From NCBI RefSeq assembly GCF_943193085.1, contig NZ_CALPCU010000007.1:1-64000 (forward strand): 64,000 nucleotides of DNA. Reading direction: 5' to 3'. The stretch is from Vermiculatibacterium agrestimuris (lineage in GTDB: Bacteria > Bacillota > Clostridia > Oscillospirales > Oscillospiraceae). The notes below the pieces were generated by a model. That model was not told where the DNA came from, did no database searches, and saw nothing but the letters and a program-made list of their open reading frames with translations. Of this stretch, positions 7,598-16,310 are shown piece after piece (the stretch's first letter is position 1; each line of letters starts with the position of its first letter). The translations under genes and the position numbers were made by a program.

Positions 7598-8476
7598 ATG
7601 AACATCCAATGGTATCCCGGCCACATGACCAAGACGAGAAGGCAGATCGAGGCCGATCTGGGCCTGGTGGACATGGTGGTCGAGATCATCGACGCCCGCA
7701 TTCCCATCTCCTCCCGAAACCCGGATATCGACGCCATCTGTGCCGCCAAGCCCCGGCTCGTCGTCCTCAACCGGGCCGACCAGGCCGACCCCGCAGCCAA
7801 TCGGCTGTGGGCAGAGACCTTTCAGGCCAGGGGTTTTGCCGTGCTGGAGACCGACGCCAAGACAGGGAAGGGCATTGAAAAATTCCCCGCCGCCTCACGG
7901 CAGCTTTTGAGCGAGCAGATCCAGCGCTGGAAGGCCAAGGGACTGGTGGGCCGCCCGGTGCGGGCCATGGTGGTGGGAGTGCCCAACGTGGGCAAGTCCA
8001 CCTTTATCAACCAGGTGGCAAAGCGCCGATCCGCCAAAGCGGCCGACCGCCCCGGTGTGACCCGCGGCAAGCAGTGGGTCACGGTAGACCAGGGCCTCTC
8101 TCTGCTGGATACCCCCGGTATCCTGTGGCCCAAGTTCGAGGATGAGCAGGTAGGGCTCCACCTGGCATATACCGGCGCGGTGAAGGACGACGTGATGGAT
8201 GTGGAGACCCTGGCCTGCCGGCTGATGGACGACCTGGCAAGCCGCTATCCCCAGGCGCTGAAGGAGCGTTATAAGCTGGAGATCCCGGAGAAAGAGGCGG
8301 GCCAGGACAGCGTGGCCTATGGCTATGAGCTTCTCCAGGCGAGCGCCCGGAAACGGGGGTTCCTTATCTCCGGCGGCGAGGCGGATACCGAGCGGATGGC
8401 CCGCATCCTTTTAGATGAGCTGCGGGGCGGCAAGCTGGGCCGCTTTACGCTGGAATGGCCGGAGGCGGCGCTATGA
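7598..8476 (+). CDS. ylqF: Ribosome biogenesis GTPase YlqF/RbgA
   Basis: 292 residues. Circularly permuted GTPase needed for late 50S subunit assembly. The G4 motif LNRAD (about residue 54) precedes G1 GVPNVGKSTFIN (about 127) and G3 DTPGILWPK (about 171), the permuted order of the YlqF/YawG family. The N-terminal QWYPGHMTK is a family signature. ATG follows AGAGGTGGAG. Its stop overlaps the rnhB start (ATGA), and ylqF-rnhB-yraN is a conserved run in Firmicutes. Confidence 0.97.
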   Translation: MNIQWYPGHMTKTRRQIEADLGLVDMVVEIIDARIPISSRNPDIDAICAAKPRLVVLNRADQADPAANRLWAETFQARGFAVLETDAKTGKGIEKFPAASRQLLSEQIQRWKAKGLVGRPVRAMVVGVPNVGKSTFINQVAKRRSAKAADRPGVTRGKQWVTVDQGLSLLDTPGILWPKFEDEQVGLHLAYTGAVKDDVMDVETLACRLMDDLASRYPQALKERYKLEIPEKEAGQDSVAYGYELLQASARKRGFLISGGEADTERMARILLDELRGGKLGRFTLEWPEAAL

Positions 8477-9090
8477 GCTTTTGGGAACAGGAGGAGCGCT
8501 GCTGGGCAGAGGGCTATGCCCTGGTCTGCGGCGCCGATGAAGCGGGGGCCGGGCCTCTGGCGGGGCCGGTCTATGCTGGAGCGGTGATCCTGCCGCGATA
8601 CATAGAACTGCCGGGTCTCAATGACTCAAAACAGCTGACGGAAAAGAGCCGTGAAGCACTTTTCCCTGTCATACAGGAGCGGGCGGAGGCTTGGGCGGTA
8701 GCCAGCGTGGATACCGCCGAGATCGACAATACTGACATTTTGAGCGCCCGGATAAAGGCCATGCAGATGGCCATTGACGCTCTGGGCCGCAAGCCGGACT
8801 TCGCTCTCATCGACGGAAACCGGGACAAGGGGCAGACCGCCGCCATCATCACGCCTCACCGCTGCGTTGTAAAGGGAGATAGCTTGTCGGCCTCCATGGC
8901 GGCGGCCTCCATTTTGGCCAAGGTGAGTCGTGACCGGTATATGCTGGAGATGGCGCAGCGGTACCCGGAATATGCCTTTGAGCGGCACAAGGGCTACGGG
9001 ACTAAGCTCCACTATGAGCGGCTGGACAAGTATGGCCCCAGTCCTATCCACCGAAAGACCTTCCTGCGGACATGGGAGGGGCGGAAATGA
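8473..9090 (+). CDS. rnhB: Ribonuclease HII
   Basis: 205 residues. Endonuclease cutting RNA in RNA-DNA hybrids and at single ribonucleotides. The catalytic signature DEAGAGPLAGPV (first Asp about residue 22) and a second acidic site in ALIDGNRD are visible, followed by KGDSLSASMAAASILAKVSRD, typical of type 2 RNase H. The ATG at 8473 overlaps the ylqF stop; the frame is open further upstream, but this coupled start gives the normal length. Confidence 0.96.
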   Translation: MSFWEQEERCWAEGYALVCGADEAGAGPLAGPVYAGAVILPRYIELPGLNDSKQLTEKSREALFPVIQERAEAWAVASVDTAEIDNTDILSARIKAMQMAIDALGRKPDFALIDGNRDKGQTAAIITPHRCVVKGDSLSASMAAASILAKVSRDRYMLEMAQRYPEYAFERHKGYGTKLHYERLDKYGPSPIHRKTFLRTWEGRK

Positions 9091-9458
9091 GCGTTGGAGG
9101 AGACAGAAAGCTTTTGGGCCGCTGGGGAGAGGACTTGGTGGCCAAAGAGCTGCGGCGGCAGGGCTGCCGCATTGTCGCCGCCGGGTGGCACTGCCGCTTC
9201 GGGGAGATCGACCTGATCGCTGACGACGGAAAATTCCTGCGTCTGGTGGAGGTAAAGCTGCGGAAGAACGCAGATTTTGCCCTGGCCAGAGAGGCGGTGG
9301 ACGCCCGGAAACAGGGGAAACTGCGTGCCGCAGCGGAGCTTTATCTGGCCTGGAATCCGACCCGACTCCAGCCCCGGTTCGACGTGGCAGAGGTATACGC
9401 CCCCCAGGGGATGGCCACAGAGCGGCCGGAGATCAACTATATCGAAAACGCCTTTTGA
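9087..9458 (+). CDS. YraN family (UPF0102) nuclease-fold protein
   Basis: 123 residues. Restriction-endonuclease-like fold of unknown role, always near rnhB. It shows the start GRWGEDLVAKELRRQG, then CRFGEIDLIADD and LRLVEVKLRK, i.e. the E-D-(E/Q)xK active-site pattern. ATG 9087 overlaps the rnhB stop and follows GGAGGGGCGGA; an ATG at 9072 would add five residues. A 12-base gap separates it from the dipeptidase gene, so the run is probably one transcript. Confidence 0.92.
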   Translation: MSVGGDRKLLGRWGEDLVAKELRRQGCRIVAAGWHCRFGEIDLIADDGKFLRLVEVKLRKNADFALAREAVDARKQGKLRAAAELYLAWNPTRLQPRFDVAEVYAPQGMATERPEINYIENAF

Positions 9459-9470
9459 GGAGGCTTTGGA

Positions 9471-10409
9471 ATGCAGGTCTTTGACGGACATTGCGACACC
9501 CTTTTGCGCTGTTACCGGCAGGGAGGGGGCTTCCGGGAGAATTCCGGGCACCTGGACTTGAAGCGCATGGGGAAGCTGGGGAAATGCGCCCAGTTCTTCG
9601 CCGTCTTCGGTTCTCCTGACGAGACGCCGGGATGCTCTCTGTGGGAAGTATTCCTGGCCCAGGAGGCCATCTTCCGGCGGGAGATGGCGGCCAACAGCGG
9701 TCTGGTGACACATTGCCGTACCGCCGGGGAGGCGGAGGCGGCCTGGGCGGCAGGAAAGCAGGCCGCCTTTCTCTCCGTGGAGGGAGCGGAGCTGCTGGAA
9801 TGTGACCTCCAAAAGCTGGAGGAGGCTTACCACATGGGCGTTCGGGCGGTGAACCTGACCTGGAACCATGAAAACCACCTCTCCGGCAGCAACAACGAAT
9901 CCTCCCAAAAGGGTCTGACGGAGCAGGGGAAGTCCTTTGTACGGCGGATGCAGGAGCTGGGGATGCTGGTGGACGTGTCCCACCTGTCAGACCCCGGCTT
10001 TTGGGATGTGATGGAGCTGGCGCGGAAACCGGTTTTTGCCAGTCACTCCAATTCACGGGCCATATGTCCCCACAAACGGAACTTGACCGATGAGCAATTT
10101 ACTGCCATAATAGGCAATCATGGAGTGGCTGGGCTGAATATGGCCGCCGAGTTTGTCGGGCAGAGCGAACCCACCATAGATACGGTGGTGGCGCATATCG
10201 AGCACTGGCTGAGCCTGGGCGGTGGGAAAAACATCTCCCTGGGCGGCGATTGGGACGGTATCAAGGACATGCCGCGGGGGATCGCCGGGTTTCAGGATCT
10301 GGAGGCCGTAGCGGAGCGTCTGCTCCGAATGAACTATCCGGAACAGCAGGTAAAAGACCTGTTTTACAATAATTTGATGAGGGTCGTGAGAGAAGTATGT
10401 ACTATGTAA
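9471..10409 (+). CDS. Membrane dipeptidase (peptidase family M19)
   Basis: 312 residues. Zinc-dependent renal-dipeptidase-type enzyme cleaving dipeptides, sometimes D-amino-acid containing. Metal-site blocks: DGHCDTL at residue 5, the bridging Glu in SVEGAELLE near 105, then VDVSHLSD and FASHSNSRAICPHKRN. RNLTDEQ and LGGDWDG complete the family pattern. No signal peptide is evident, so it acts in the cytosol. It overlaps thrC by 13 bases. Confidence 0.92.
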   Translation: MQVFDGHCDTLLRCYRQGGGFRENSGHLDLKRMGKLGKCAQFFAVFGSPDETPGCSLWEVFLAQEAIFRREMAANSGLVTHCRTAGEAEAAWAAGKQAAFLSVEGAELLECDLQKLEEAYHMGVRAVNLTWNHENHLSGSNNESSQKGLTEQGKSFVRRMQELGMLVDVSHLSDPGFWDVMELARKPVFASHSNSRAICPHKRNLTDEQFTAIIGNHGVAGLNMAAEFVGQSEPTIDTVVAHIEHWLSLGGGKNISLGGDWDGIKDMPRGIAGFQDLEAVAERLLRMNYPEQQVKDLFYNNLMRVVREVCTM

Positions 10410-11884
10410 GCACCAGAGACCGACTGAGCAAGACCACGGTAGCGGGGGCCATCGCCTACGGTCTGGCCCCTGACGGCGGGCTTTATACGCCCGAGGCCAT
10501 CCCCTCTTTGGCGGGGAACGCCCTGAACACCCTAAAGGATATGACCTACCAGCAGCGGGCGGTCTATCTGATGAACATGTATCTGGACGGCTTCTCCGCC
10601 TCTGAGCTGTCCGGTTTTGCCGCCAAGGCATACGGCAGCGGACGCTTTGACGATCCCAGGGTGGCGCCGATCCGTAAGGTGGACGACGCCACATACACCT
10701 TGGAGCTGTGGCACGGGCCCACCTGCGCGTTCAAGGATATGGCCCTTCAGATGCTGCCCCATCTGCTCACTGCCTCCCTGCGGAAGGTGGGGGAGAACAA
10801 GATGGTGTGTATCCTGGTGGCCACCTCCGGTGATACGGGCAAGGGCGCCCTGGAGGGGTTCAAGGATGTGCCGGGCACTCGGATCCTGGTATTCTATCCC
10901 AAGGACGGGGTCTCCGCCATCCAGGAGCTTCAGATGAACACCCAGGAGGGCGTCAACGTGGGCGTCTGCTCGGTGGTGGGCAACTTTGACGATGCCCAGA
11001 CCGGCGTCAAGCGCATCTTCTCCGACGCCGACTTAAAAGCGGAGTTGGCGGGCCGCGGTGTGTTTTTGTCCTCCGCCAATTCCATCAACTGGGGGAGGGT
11101 GCTGCCCCAGATCGTCTACTACGTCTCCGCCTACTGCGATATGATGAAAGAGGGGGCCATCGAGAAGGGGGACAGACTCAACGTCTGCGTCCCCACCGGC
11201 AACTTCGGCGATATCCTGGCGGCCTGGTATGCCAAGCAGATGGGGGTGCCCCTTGGGCGGCTTATCTGTGCGTCCAACAGCAACAATGTTCTGACCGACT
11301 TTATTGAGACCGGAGTCTATGACCGCAACCGGCCCTTCTACAACACCATTTCCCCCTCCATGGACATCCTCATCTCCTCCAATTTGGAGCGGCTCCTCCA
11401 CGCCTACACCCACGGAGACGCCAGCCAGGTCAAGGGCTGGATGGACGCCCTGGCTGAGACGGGCCGTTACGAGGTCTCCGCCCCGGTAAAACGAGCGCTG
11501 GATCGGGATTTCGCCGCCGCCTGGTGCGACGACGCCGCCGCGAAAGCCGCCATCGGAAAGATGTGGAGGGAGAAGCAGTACCTTATCGATCCCCACACCG
11601 CTGTGGCAGTGAACGCCCTGGAGCAGTACCGCGCCAAGACCGGGGACGATGCGCCCGCTCTGGTGGTCTCCACCGCCAGCCCCTTCAAATTCTGTCCCGC
11701 CGTCATGGAGGCCATCGGCGTGTCCGAGCCCGCCCAGGGGCTGGACAGCATCCGGCAGCTGTCTGACCTCACCGGCCTGGCCGCGCCCGAGCCGCTGGCG
11801 GAGCTGGCGGGAAAGCGCGTCCGCTTTGACCGCACTACGGAGAAGGAAAATATGGTGGACGCTGTCCGGGAGATGCTTCGGTAA
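10397..11884 (+). CDS. thrC: Threonine synthase
   Basis: 495 residues, the long clostridial/enterobacterial type. Converts O-phosphohomoserine to threonine with pyridoxal phosphate. The PLP lysine is K113 in TCAFKDMALQ; LVATSGDTGKGALEG and the family N-terminus YYVSTRDRLSKTTVAGAI are clear. The start overlaps the dipeptidase by 13 bases, and the last base of the stop is the first base of the next start. No leader peptide or T-box is visible, which fits an internal operon position. Confidence 0.97.
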   Translation: MYYVSTRDRLSKTTVAGAIAYGLAPDGGLYTPEAIPSLAGNALNTLKDMTYQQRAVYLMNMYLDGFSASELSGFAAKAYGSGRFDDPRVAPIRKVDDATYTLELWHGPTCAFKDMALQMLPHLLTASLRKVGENKMVCILVATSGDTGKGALEGFKDVPGTRILVFYPKDGVSAIQELQMNTQEGVNVGVCSVVGNFDDAQTGVKRIFSDADLKAELAGRGVFLSSANSINWGRVLPQIVYYVSAYCDMMKEGAIEKGDRLNVCVPTGNFGDILAAWYAKQMGVPLGRLICASNSNNVLTDFIETGVYDRNRPFYNTISPSMDILISSNLERLLHAYTHGDASQVKGWMDALAETGRYEVSAPVKRALDRDFAAAWCDDAAAKAAIGKMWREKQYLIDPHTAVAVNALEQYRAKTGDDAPALVVSTASPFKFCPAVMEAIGVSEPAQGLDSIRQLSDLTGLAAPEPLAELAGKRVRFDRTTEKENMVDAVREMLR

Positions 11885-12585
11885 TGGCTCTGTACGCCAT
11901 CGGCGATACCCACCTCTCCCTGGGGGGCAGCAAGCCCATGGACACCTTTGGCGGCGCCTGGGAGGGCTATGTGGAAAAGCTCCGCGCAGCCTTTGCCCCG
12001 CTGACGCAGGAGGACGTGGTGGTCTTCTGCGGCGACCTGAGCTGGGGCATGAGCTTAGAGGAGGCCCTGCCCGACTTTCGGTTTTTAGACGCCCTGTTTC
12101 CCGGGAAAAAATACTTTGTGAAGGGCAATCACGACTATTGGTGGACGACCGCCAACAAGATGCTGAATTTTTGGAACAGCCATGGCCTGACCAATTTTGC
12201 CCTGCTCCACAACAACTGCCAGCTGTATGGTGACGTGGCTCTGTGCGGCACCCGGGGCTGGTTTTTCGAGGAGGAGGCCGACGGCCACAACGAGAAGGTC
12301 TTCAAGCGGGAGGTGCTCCGGCTGGAGACCTCGCTGAAAGCGGCGGGGGAGCGGGAGAAGCTCTGCTTCCTTCATTACCCGCCCCTTTATCAGGGTTATA
12401 TCTGTCAGGAGATCGTGGATCTGTTGGAGTATTATCAGGTCACAGCCTGCTATTACGGCCACCTCCACGGCGGCAGTCACCGGCTGGCCCAGGAGGGACG
12501 GCGGGGAAGCGTGGAATACCACCTGATCGCAGGCGATTATGTGAATTTTATCCCCCAAAAAATCATGACCGGGGCGGGCGAATAA
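11884..12585 (+). CDS. Calcineurin-like metallophosphoesterase
   Basis: 233 residues with the metallophosphoesterase motifs in order: IGDTHLS (about residue 5), CGDLSWGM (about 49), KGNHDYWW (about 80), LHYPPL and YYGHLHGGSH. It belongs to a clostridial subfamily of cytosolic phosphoesterases without a known substrate. It is coupled to thrC (TAATG). No terminator is evident in the 132 bases before tig, but tig has its own promoter. Confidence 0.88.
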   Translation: MALYAIGDTHLSLGGSKPMDTFGGAWEGYVEKLRAAFAPLTQEDVVVFCGDLSWGMSLEEALPDFRFLDALFPGKKYFVKGNHDYWWTTANKMLNFWNSHGLTNFALLHNNCQLYGDVALCGTRGWFFEEEADGHNEKVFKREVLRLETSLKAAGEREKLCFLHYPPLYQGYICQEIVDLLEYYQVTACYYGHLHGGSHRLAQEGRRGSVEYHLIAGDYVNFIPQKIMTGAGE

Positions 12586-12614
12586 AAAAGTTCAGACAAT
12601 TATTGAAAAAATAC

Positions 12615-12643
12615 TGGAAATATGCGCCTATCCCTGCTACAAT
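12615..12643 (+). promoter_or_regulatory. Putative promoter of tig
   Basis: TGGAAA (12615-12620), 17-base spacer, TACAAT (12638-12643), with a TG two bases before the -10. It lies 75 bases before the tig start. Confidence 0.6.
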
Positions 12644-12717
12644 AAACAAGATATCGCAAGACGGGCCCTGCCGCCGAAAAAATGGTCGGTGCCCCGCTTA
12701 CAGGAGGAAGTACAAAC

Positions 12718-14193
12718 ATGAACGTGAAGAGTGTTGAGAAACTGGAAAAGAGCATGGTCGCCCTGACCATCGAAGCCAGCGCCGAGGAATTCGAGGCCGC
12801 CATTGAAAAGGCCTATCGGAAAAATCGTGGCCGCATTGCCATTCCCGGTTTCCGCAAGGGCAAAGCTCCCCGGAAGATCATCGAGACCATGTACGGCGCT
12901 GAGATCTTCTATGAAGACGCTATCAACGACCTCTATCCCGACCTCTTCGCCCAGGCGGCGGAGCAGGAGAAGCTGGATACTGTGGCCTATCCCGAGGTGG
13001 AGCTGCTGGAGGCCAATAAGGAGGGCTTTTCCTTCAAGGCCACCGTGGCAGTCCGTCCCGAGGTGAAACTGGGCAAGTATAAGGGCCTCACCGCCCCCAA
13101 GGAGACTGTGAAGGTCGCCGAAAAGGACATTGATGAGGAGCTCAAGCCCTACATCCAGCGTGCCACCCGCATGGTGGATGTGGAGCGGAAGGCGAAGAAG
13201 GGCGACACCGTGACCATCGACTTCGAGGGCTTTATGGACGGCAAGGCTTTCGACGGCGGCAAGGGCGACAACTATGACCTGGAGCTGGGCTCCGGCTCTT
13301 TTATCCCCGGATTCGAAGATCAGCTCATCGGTGTCAAGCCCGGCGCCGAGAAGGATGTGAATGTCACCTTCCCTGAGGAGTATCAGGCGGAGGAGCTGGC
13401 GGGTAAGCCCGCCGTGTTCAAGGTGACGGTGCATGCCGTAAAGGAGAAGCAGACCCCCGCCCTGGACGACGAGTTTGCCAAGGACGTCTCCGAGTTTGAG
13501 ACGCTGGCTGCGCTGCGCAAGGATCTGGGTGATAAGCTCACCGAGCGCCGGGAGCGCCAGGCCAATAGCGCCTTTGAGGAGGCGCTGCTGGATCAGGTTA
13601 CCGAGAACATGACCGTGGAGATCCCGGAGGCCATGGTGGAAATGCGGGCCCAGCAGATGCTGGAGGATTACGCCCAGCGCATCACCAGCCAGGGCATCCC
13701 CTTCGAGCAGTATCTGGCCATGACCGGCCTTACCGTAGATATGCTCAAGCTCCAGGCTTCCGAGGGGGCCGCGCGCCAGGTCAAGACCGATCTGGCCCTT
13801 CGGGCTGTGGCCGAGGCTGAGAAGATCGAGGTCACAGAAGAAGATATCGCCGCCGAGTGCGAGCGTCTGGCGCAGCAGTACGGCATGCCCGCGGAGAAGG
13901 TCAAAGAGATCGTACCCGCGGCTGACCTGACCCGCGACCTGAGCAACCAGAAGGCCGCCAAGGTGATCTTCGACTCCGCTAAGGCGGGGAAGGCTCCCGC
14001 CAAGAAGGCCACCAAGAAGGACGAGACCAAGGCGGAGGAGAAGCCTGCCAAGAAGACGGCGGCTAAGAAGACCGACGCCAAGGTTGAGGAGAAGCCCGCT
14101 AAGAAGACGGCGGCCAAGAAGACCGAGACCAAGGCCGAAGAGAAGAAGCCCGCGGCCAAAAAGACCACCAAGAAGGCCAAGAGCGAGGAATGA
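12718..14193 (+). CDS. tig: Trigger factor with a long Lys/Ala-rich C-terminal tail
   Basis: 491 residues. Ribosome-bound chaperone and peptidyl-prolyl isomerase. The ribosome-docking motif GFRKGKAPR is at 44-52, the FKBP-type domain at about 155-245, and the helical C-terminal chaperone arms to about 420. The last 69 residues are an added low-complexity tail of repeated AKK/TKK/EEKPAKKTAAKK units, predicted disordered and strongly basic, absent from the E. coli and B. subtilis proteins. ATG 12718 follows CAGGAGGAAG. It is upstream of clpP-clpX, the classic tig-clpPX order. Confidence 0.96.
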   Translation: MNVKSVEKLEKSMVALTIEASAEEFEAAIEKAYRKNRGRIAIPGFRKGKAPRKIIETMYGAEIFYEDAINDLYPDLFAQAAEQEKLDTVAYPEVELLEANKEGFSFKATVAVRPEVKLGKYKGLTAPKETVKVAEKDIDEELKPYIQRATRMVDVERKAKKGDTVTIDFEGFMDGKAFDGGKGDNYDLELGSGSFIPGFEDQLIGVKPGAEKDVNVTFPEEYQAEELAGKPAVFKVTVHAVKEKQTPALDDEFAKDVSEFETLAALRKDLGDKLTERRERQANSAFEEALLDQVTENMTVEIPEAMVEMRAQQMLEDYAQRITSQGIPFEQYLAMTGLTVDMLKLQASEGAARQVKTDLALRAVAEAEKIEVTEEDIAAECERLAQQYGMPAEKVKEIVPAADLTRDLSNQKAAKVIFDSAKAGKAPAKKATKKDETKAEEKPAKKTAAKKTDAKVEEKPAKKTAAKKTETKAEEKKPAAKKTTKKAKSEE

Positions 14194-14262
14194 TTTTCCT
14201 CTAATGGGGAATACTGTGGTGTGTTTTTCCTGTGAATTCGCGAATAAGGAGACTTTCCAGCT

Positions 14263-14844
14263 ATGAGTTTGGTACCTTATGTAGTAGAGCAGACCAGTCG
14301 GGGCGAGCGCTCCTATGACATTTTTTCCCGGCTGCTCAACGACCGCATTATCTTCCTGGGTGAGGAGGTAAACGCCACCACGGCTTCTCTGGTCGTGGCG
14401 CAGCTTCTCTACCTGGAAGCCCAGGATCCCGACAAGGAGATCCAGTTCTACATCAACAGCCCCGGCGGCTCCGTCACCGACGGTATGGCCATCTACGACA
14501 CCATGCAGTATATCAAATGCGACGTGTCGACCATCTGCATTGGTATGGCCGCCTCCATGGGCGCTTTCCTTCTGTCTTCGGGAACCAAGGGAAAGCGTCT
14601 GGTTCTGCCCAATGCAGAGATCATGATCCACCAGCCCTCTGCCGGGACCCAGGGCCAGATCACTGATATGGCCATCCATCTCAAGCGGCTGGAGATCATC
14701 AAGAAGCGCATGAATCAGATCTTGGCCAACAATACAGGCCGGTCTGTGGAAGAGGTCACCGCCGCCTGTGAGCGGGACAACTTCATGTCCGCTGAGGAGG
14801 CCAAGGAATTCGGTCTGGTGGATAAGGTCATCTATCACCGCTGA
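14263..14844 (+). CDS. clpP: ATP-dependent Clp protease proteolytic subunit
   Basis: 193 residues. Serine protease that forms the barrel degrading substrates fed by ClpX or ClpC. Catalytic S98 in GMAASMGAF and H123 in MIHQPSAG are present, with the Asp in the C-terminal third. The N-terminus SLVPYVVEQTSRGERSYDIF is the usual mature start, so no propeptide is encoded. ATG 14263 follows AAGGAGA by ten bases. Confidence 0.98.
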   Translation: MSLVPYVVEQTSRGERSYDIFSRLLNDRIIFLGEEVNATTASLVVAQLLYLEAQDPDKEIQFYINSPGGSVTDGMAIYDTMQYIKCDVSTICIGMAASMGAFLLSSGTKGKRLVLPNAEIMIHQPSAGTQGQITDMAIHLKRLEIIKKRMNQILANNTGRSVEEVTAACERDNFMSAEEAKEFGLVDKVIYHR

Positions 14845-14853
14845 TAAAACAGG

Positions 14854-14890
14854 GGAGCGGGGCCGCATAGCTCCGCTCCTTTGAGCGTCT
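14854..14890 (+). terminator. Weak hairpin between clpP and clpX
   Basis: GGAGCGG (14854-14860) pairs with CCGCTCC (14873-14879) across a 12-base loop, followed only by TTTGAGCG. The T-run is poor, so partial read-through into clpX is expected. Confidence 0.4.
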
Positions 14891-14918
14891 TTTGATTTTT
14901 TCTGTGAGGTAACGAACG

Positions 14919-16232
14919 ATGCCGAAAAACGACGAACACAAGTCTGTCCGCTGTTCATTCTGCGGCAAGCCCCAGGAGGAGGTCGCCCGCATTATTGCCG
15001 GGTCAGGAGTCTATATCTGCAATGAATGTGTACATCTGTGCATGTCCATTCTGGATGACGCCGAGGACACACCCGACCATGCCTTTCACCCGGAGTCGGC
15101 GGGGGCGATCCCCACTCCGAAGGAGATCCACCAGGTGTTGGATCAGTATATTATCGGCCAGGAAGAGGCCAAAGTGGCGCTCTCTGTCGCGGTCTATAAC
15201 CACTATAAGCGCATCTACTTTGACGGCGGGGACGATGTGGAGCTCCAGAAGAGCAATATCCTGCTCCTGGGCCCCACCGGCTGCGGCAAGACCCTCTTCG
15301 CCCAGACTCTGGCCAGGGTGCTGAAGGTGCCCTTTGCCATCGCTGACGCCACCACGCTCACCGAGGCCGGCTATGTGGGCGACGATGTGGAAAATATCCT
15401 GCTGCGCCTGGTGCAGGCCGCCGACTACGATGTGGAGCTGGCAGAGCGGGGGATCATCTACATCGACGAGATGGACAAGATCGCCCGGAAGAGCGAAAAC
15501 ACCTCCATTACCCGGGATGTGTCCGGCGAGGGCGTGCAGCAGGCGCTTCTGAAGATCCTGGAGGGCACCGTGGCCAACGTCCCGCCCCAGGGAGGCCGCA
15601 AGCATCCCCATCAGGAGTTCATTCAAATCAACACCAAGAATATCCTCTTTATCTGCGGCGGCGCCTTCGACGGTCTGGAGAAGATCATCGAGCAGCGGCT
15701 GGATAAGAAGGCCATTGGCTTCGGCGCGGAGATCAAGAGCAGGTCGGAGCGGGACACCGGCGCCCTCTTCTCTGAGGTGCAGCCCCACGATCTGATCAAG
15801 TTCGGCATCATTCCCGAGCTGGTGGGCCGCCTGCCTGTGGTGACCTCTTTGACCTCCCTGACCCGTAAGCAGCTGGTGCGCATCCTCACCGAGCCCAAGA
15901 ACGCCCTGGTGCGCCAGTATCAGAAGCTTCTGGAATATGATGATGTGACCTTGGAATTCCAGCCCGAAGCCCTCGCCGCCGCGGCCGATAAGGCGCTGGA
16001 GCGGGGGATCGGCGCCCGGGGATTGCGGGCTGTACTGGAAGAGGTTATGACCCACACCATGTACGACGTGCCCTCCGATCCCACCATCTCGAAAGTGATG
16101 GTCACTCCGGAGAGCGTCAGGGGAGAGGCCATGCCCGAGCTTATCCGGGATCGGGAGAAGGCCGCCCGGCCCAAACCGGGCAGCGGCAAGACCGATCAAC
16201 CGCGGCCCAGTCTGCGGGACACCGCCTCCTGA
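14919..16232 (+). CDS. clpX: ATP-dependent Clp protease ATP-binding subunit ClpX
   Basis: 437 residues. AAA+ unfoldase. N-terminal zinc-binding domain CSFCGKPQEEV...CNECVHLC (four Cys at about 11-37), Walker A GPTGCGKTLFAQ at about 118, Walker B IIYIDEMDK, sensor and RKH-type pore region, and the clpX signature GYVGDDVENILLRL. It follows clpP by 74 bases. The C-terminal 30 residues are a variable basic/Pro-rich tail. Confidence 0.98.
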   Translation: MPKNDEHKSVRCSFCGKPQEEVARIIAGSGVYICNECVHLCMSILDDAEDTPDHAFHPESAGAIPTPKEIHQVLDQYIIGQEEAKVALSVAVYNHYKRIYFDGGDDVELQKSNILLLGPTGCGKTLFAQTLARVLKVPFAIADATTLTEAGYVGDDVENILLRLVQAADYDVELAERGIIYIDEMDKIARKSENTSITRDVSGEGVQQALLKILEGTVANVPPQGGRKHPHQEFIQINTKNILFICGGAFDGLEKIIEQRLDKKAIGFGAEIKSRSERDTGALFSEVQPHDLIKFGIIPELVGRLPVVTSLTSLTRKQLVRILTEPKNALVRQYQKLLEYDDVTLEFQPEALAAAADKALERGIGARGLRAVLEEVMTHTMYDVPSDPTISKVMVTPESVRGEAMPELIRDREKAARPKPGSGKTDQPRPSLRDTAS

Positions 16233-16250
16233 AACAGAGCGAACACCCTT

Positions 16251-16280
16251 CGGGGCGGGGAAGACCCCGCCCCGATTTTT
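16251..16280 (+). terminator. Terminator after clpX
   Basis: Perfect 10-bp stem CGGGGCGGGG / CCCCGCCCCG, loop AAGA, then ATTTTT. It separates clpX from ysxC, whose Shine-Dalgarno begins 20 bases later; ysxC expression may depend on read-through. Confidence 0.85.
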
Positions 16281-16310
16281 CCAAGCTGACGCAGCAGGGA
16301 GGAAGACCAT

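Noticed and set aside
14030..14190. Tandem DNA repeat in the tig tail as a mobile or CRISPR-like repeat
   Set aside because: The repeats are imperfect, in frame and explained by Lys/Ala/Glu codons; there are no spacers.
12637..14958. 773-codon minus-strand open frame opposite tig and clpP
   Set aside because: It spans two well-identified genes on the other strand and the intergenic gap; Leu/Gly-rich composition is a mirror artefact of repeated Lys/Glu codons.
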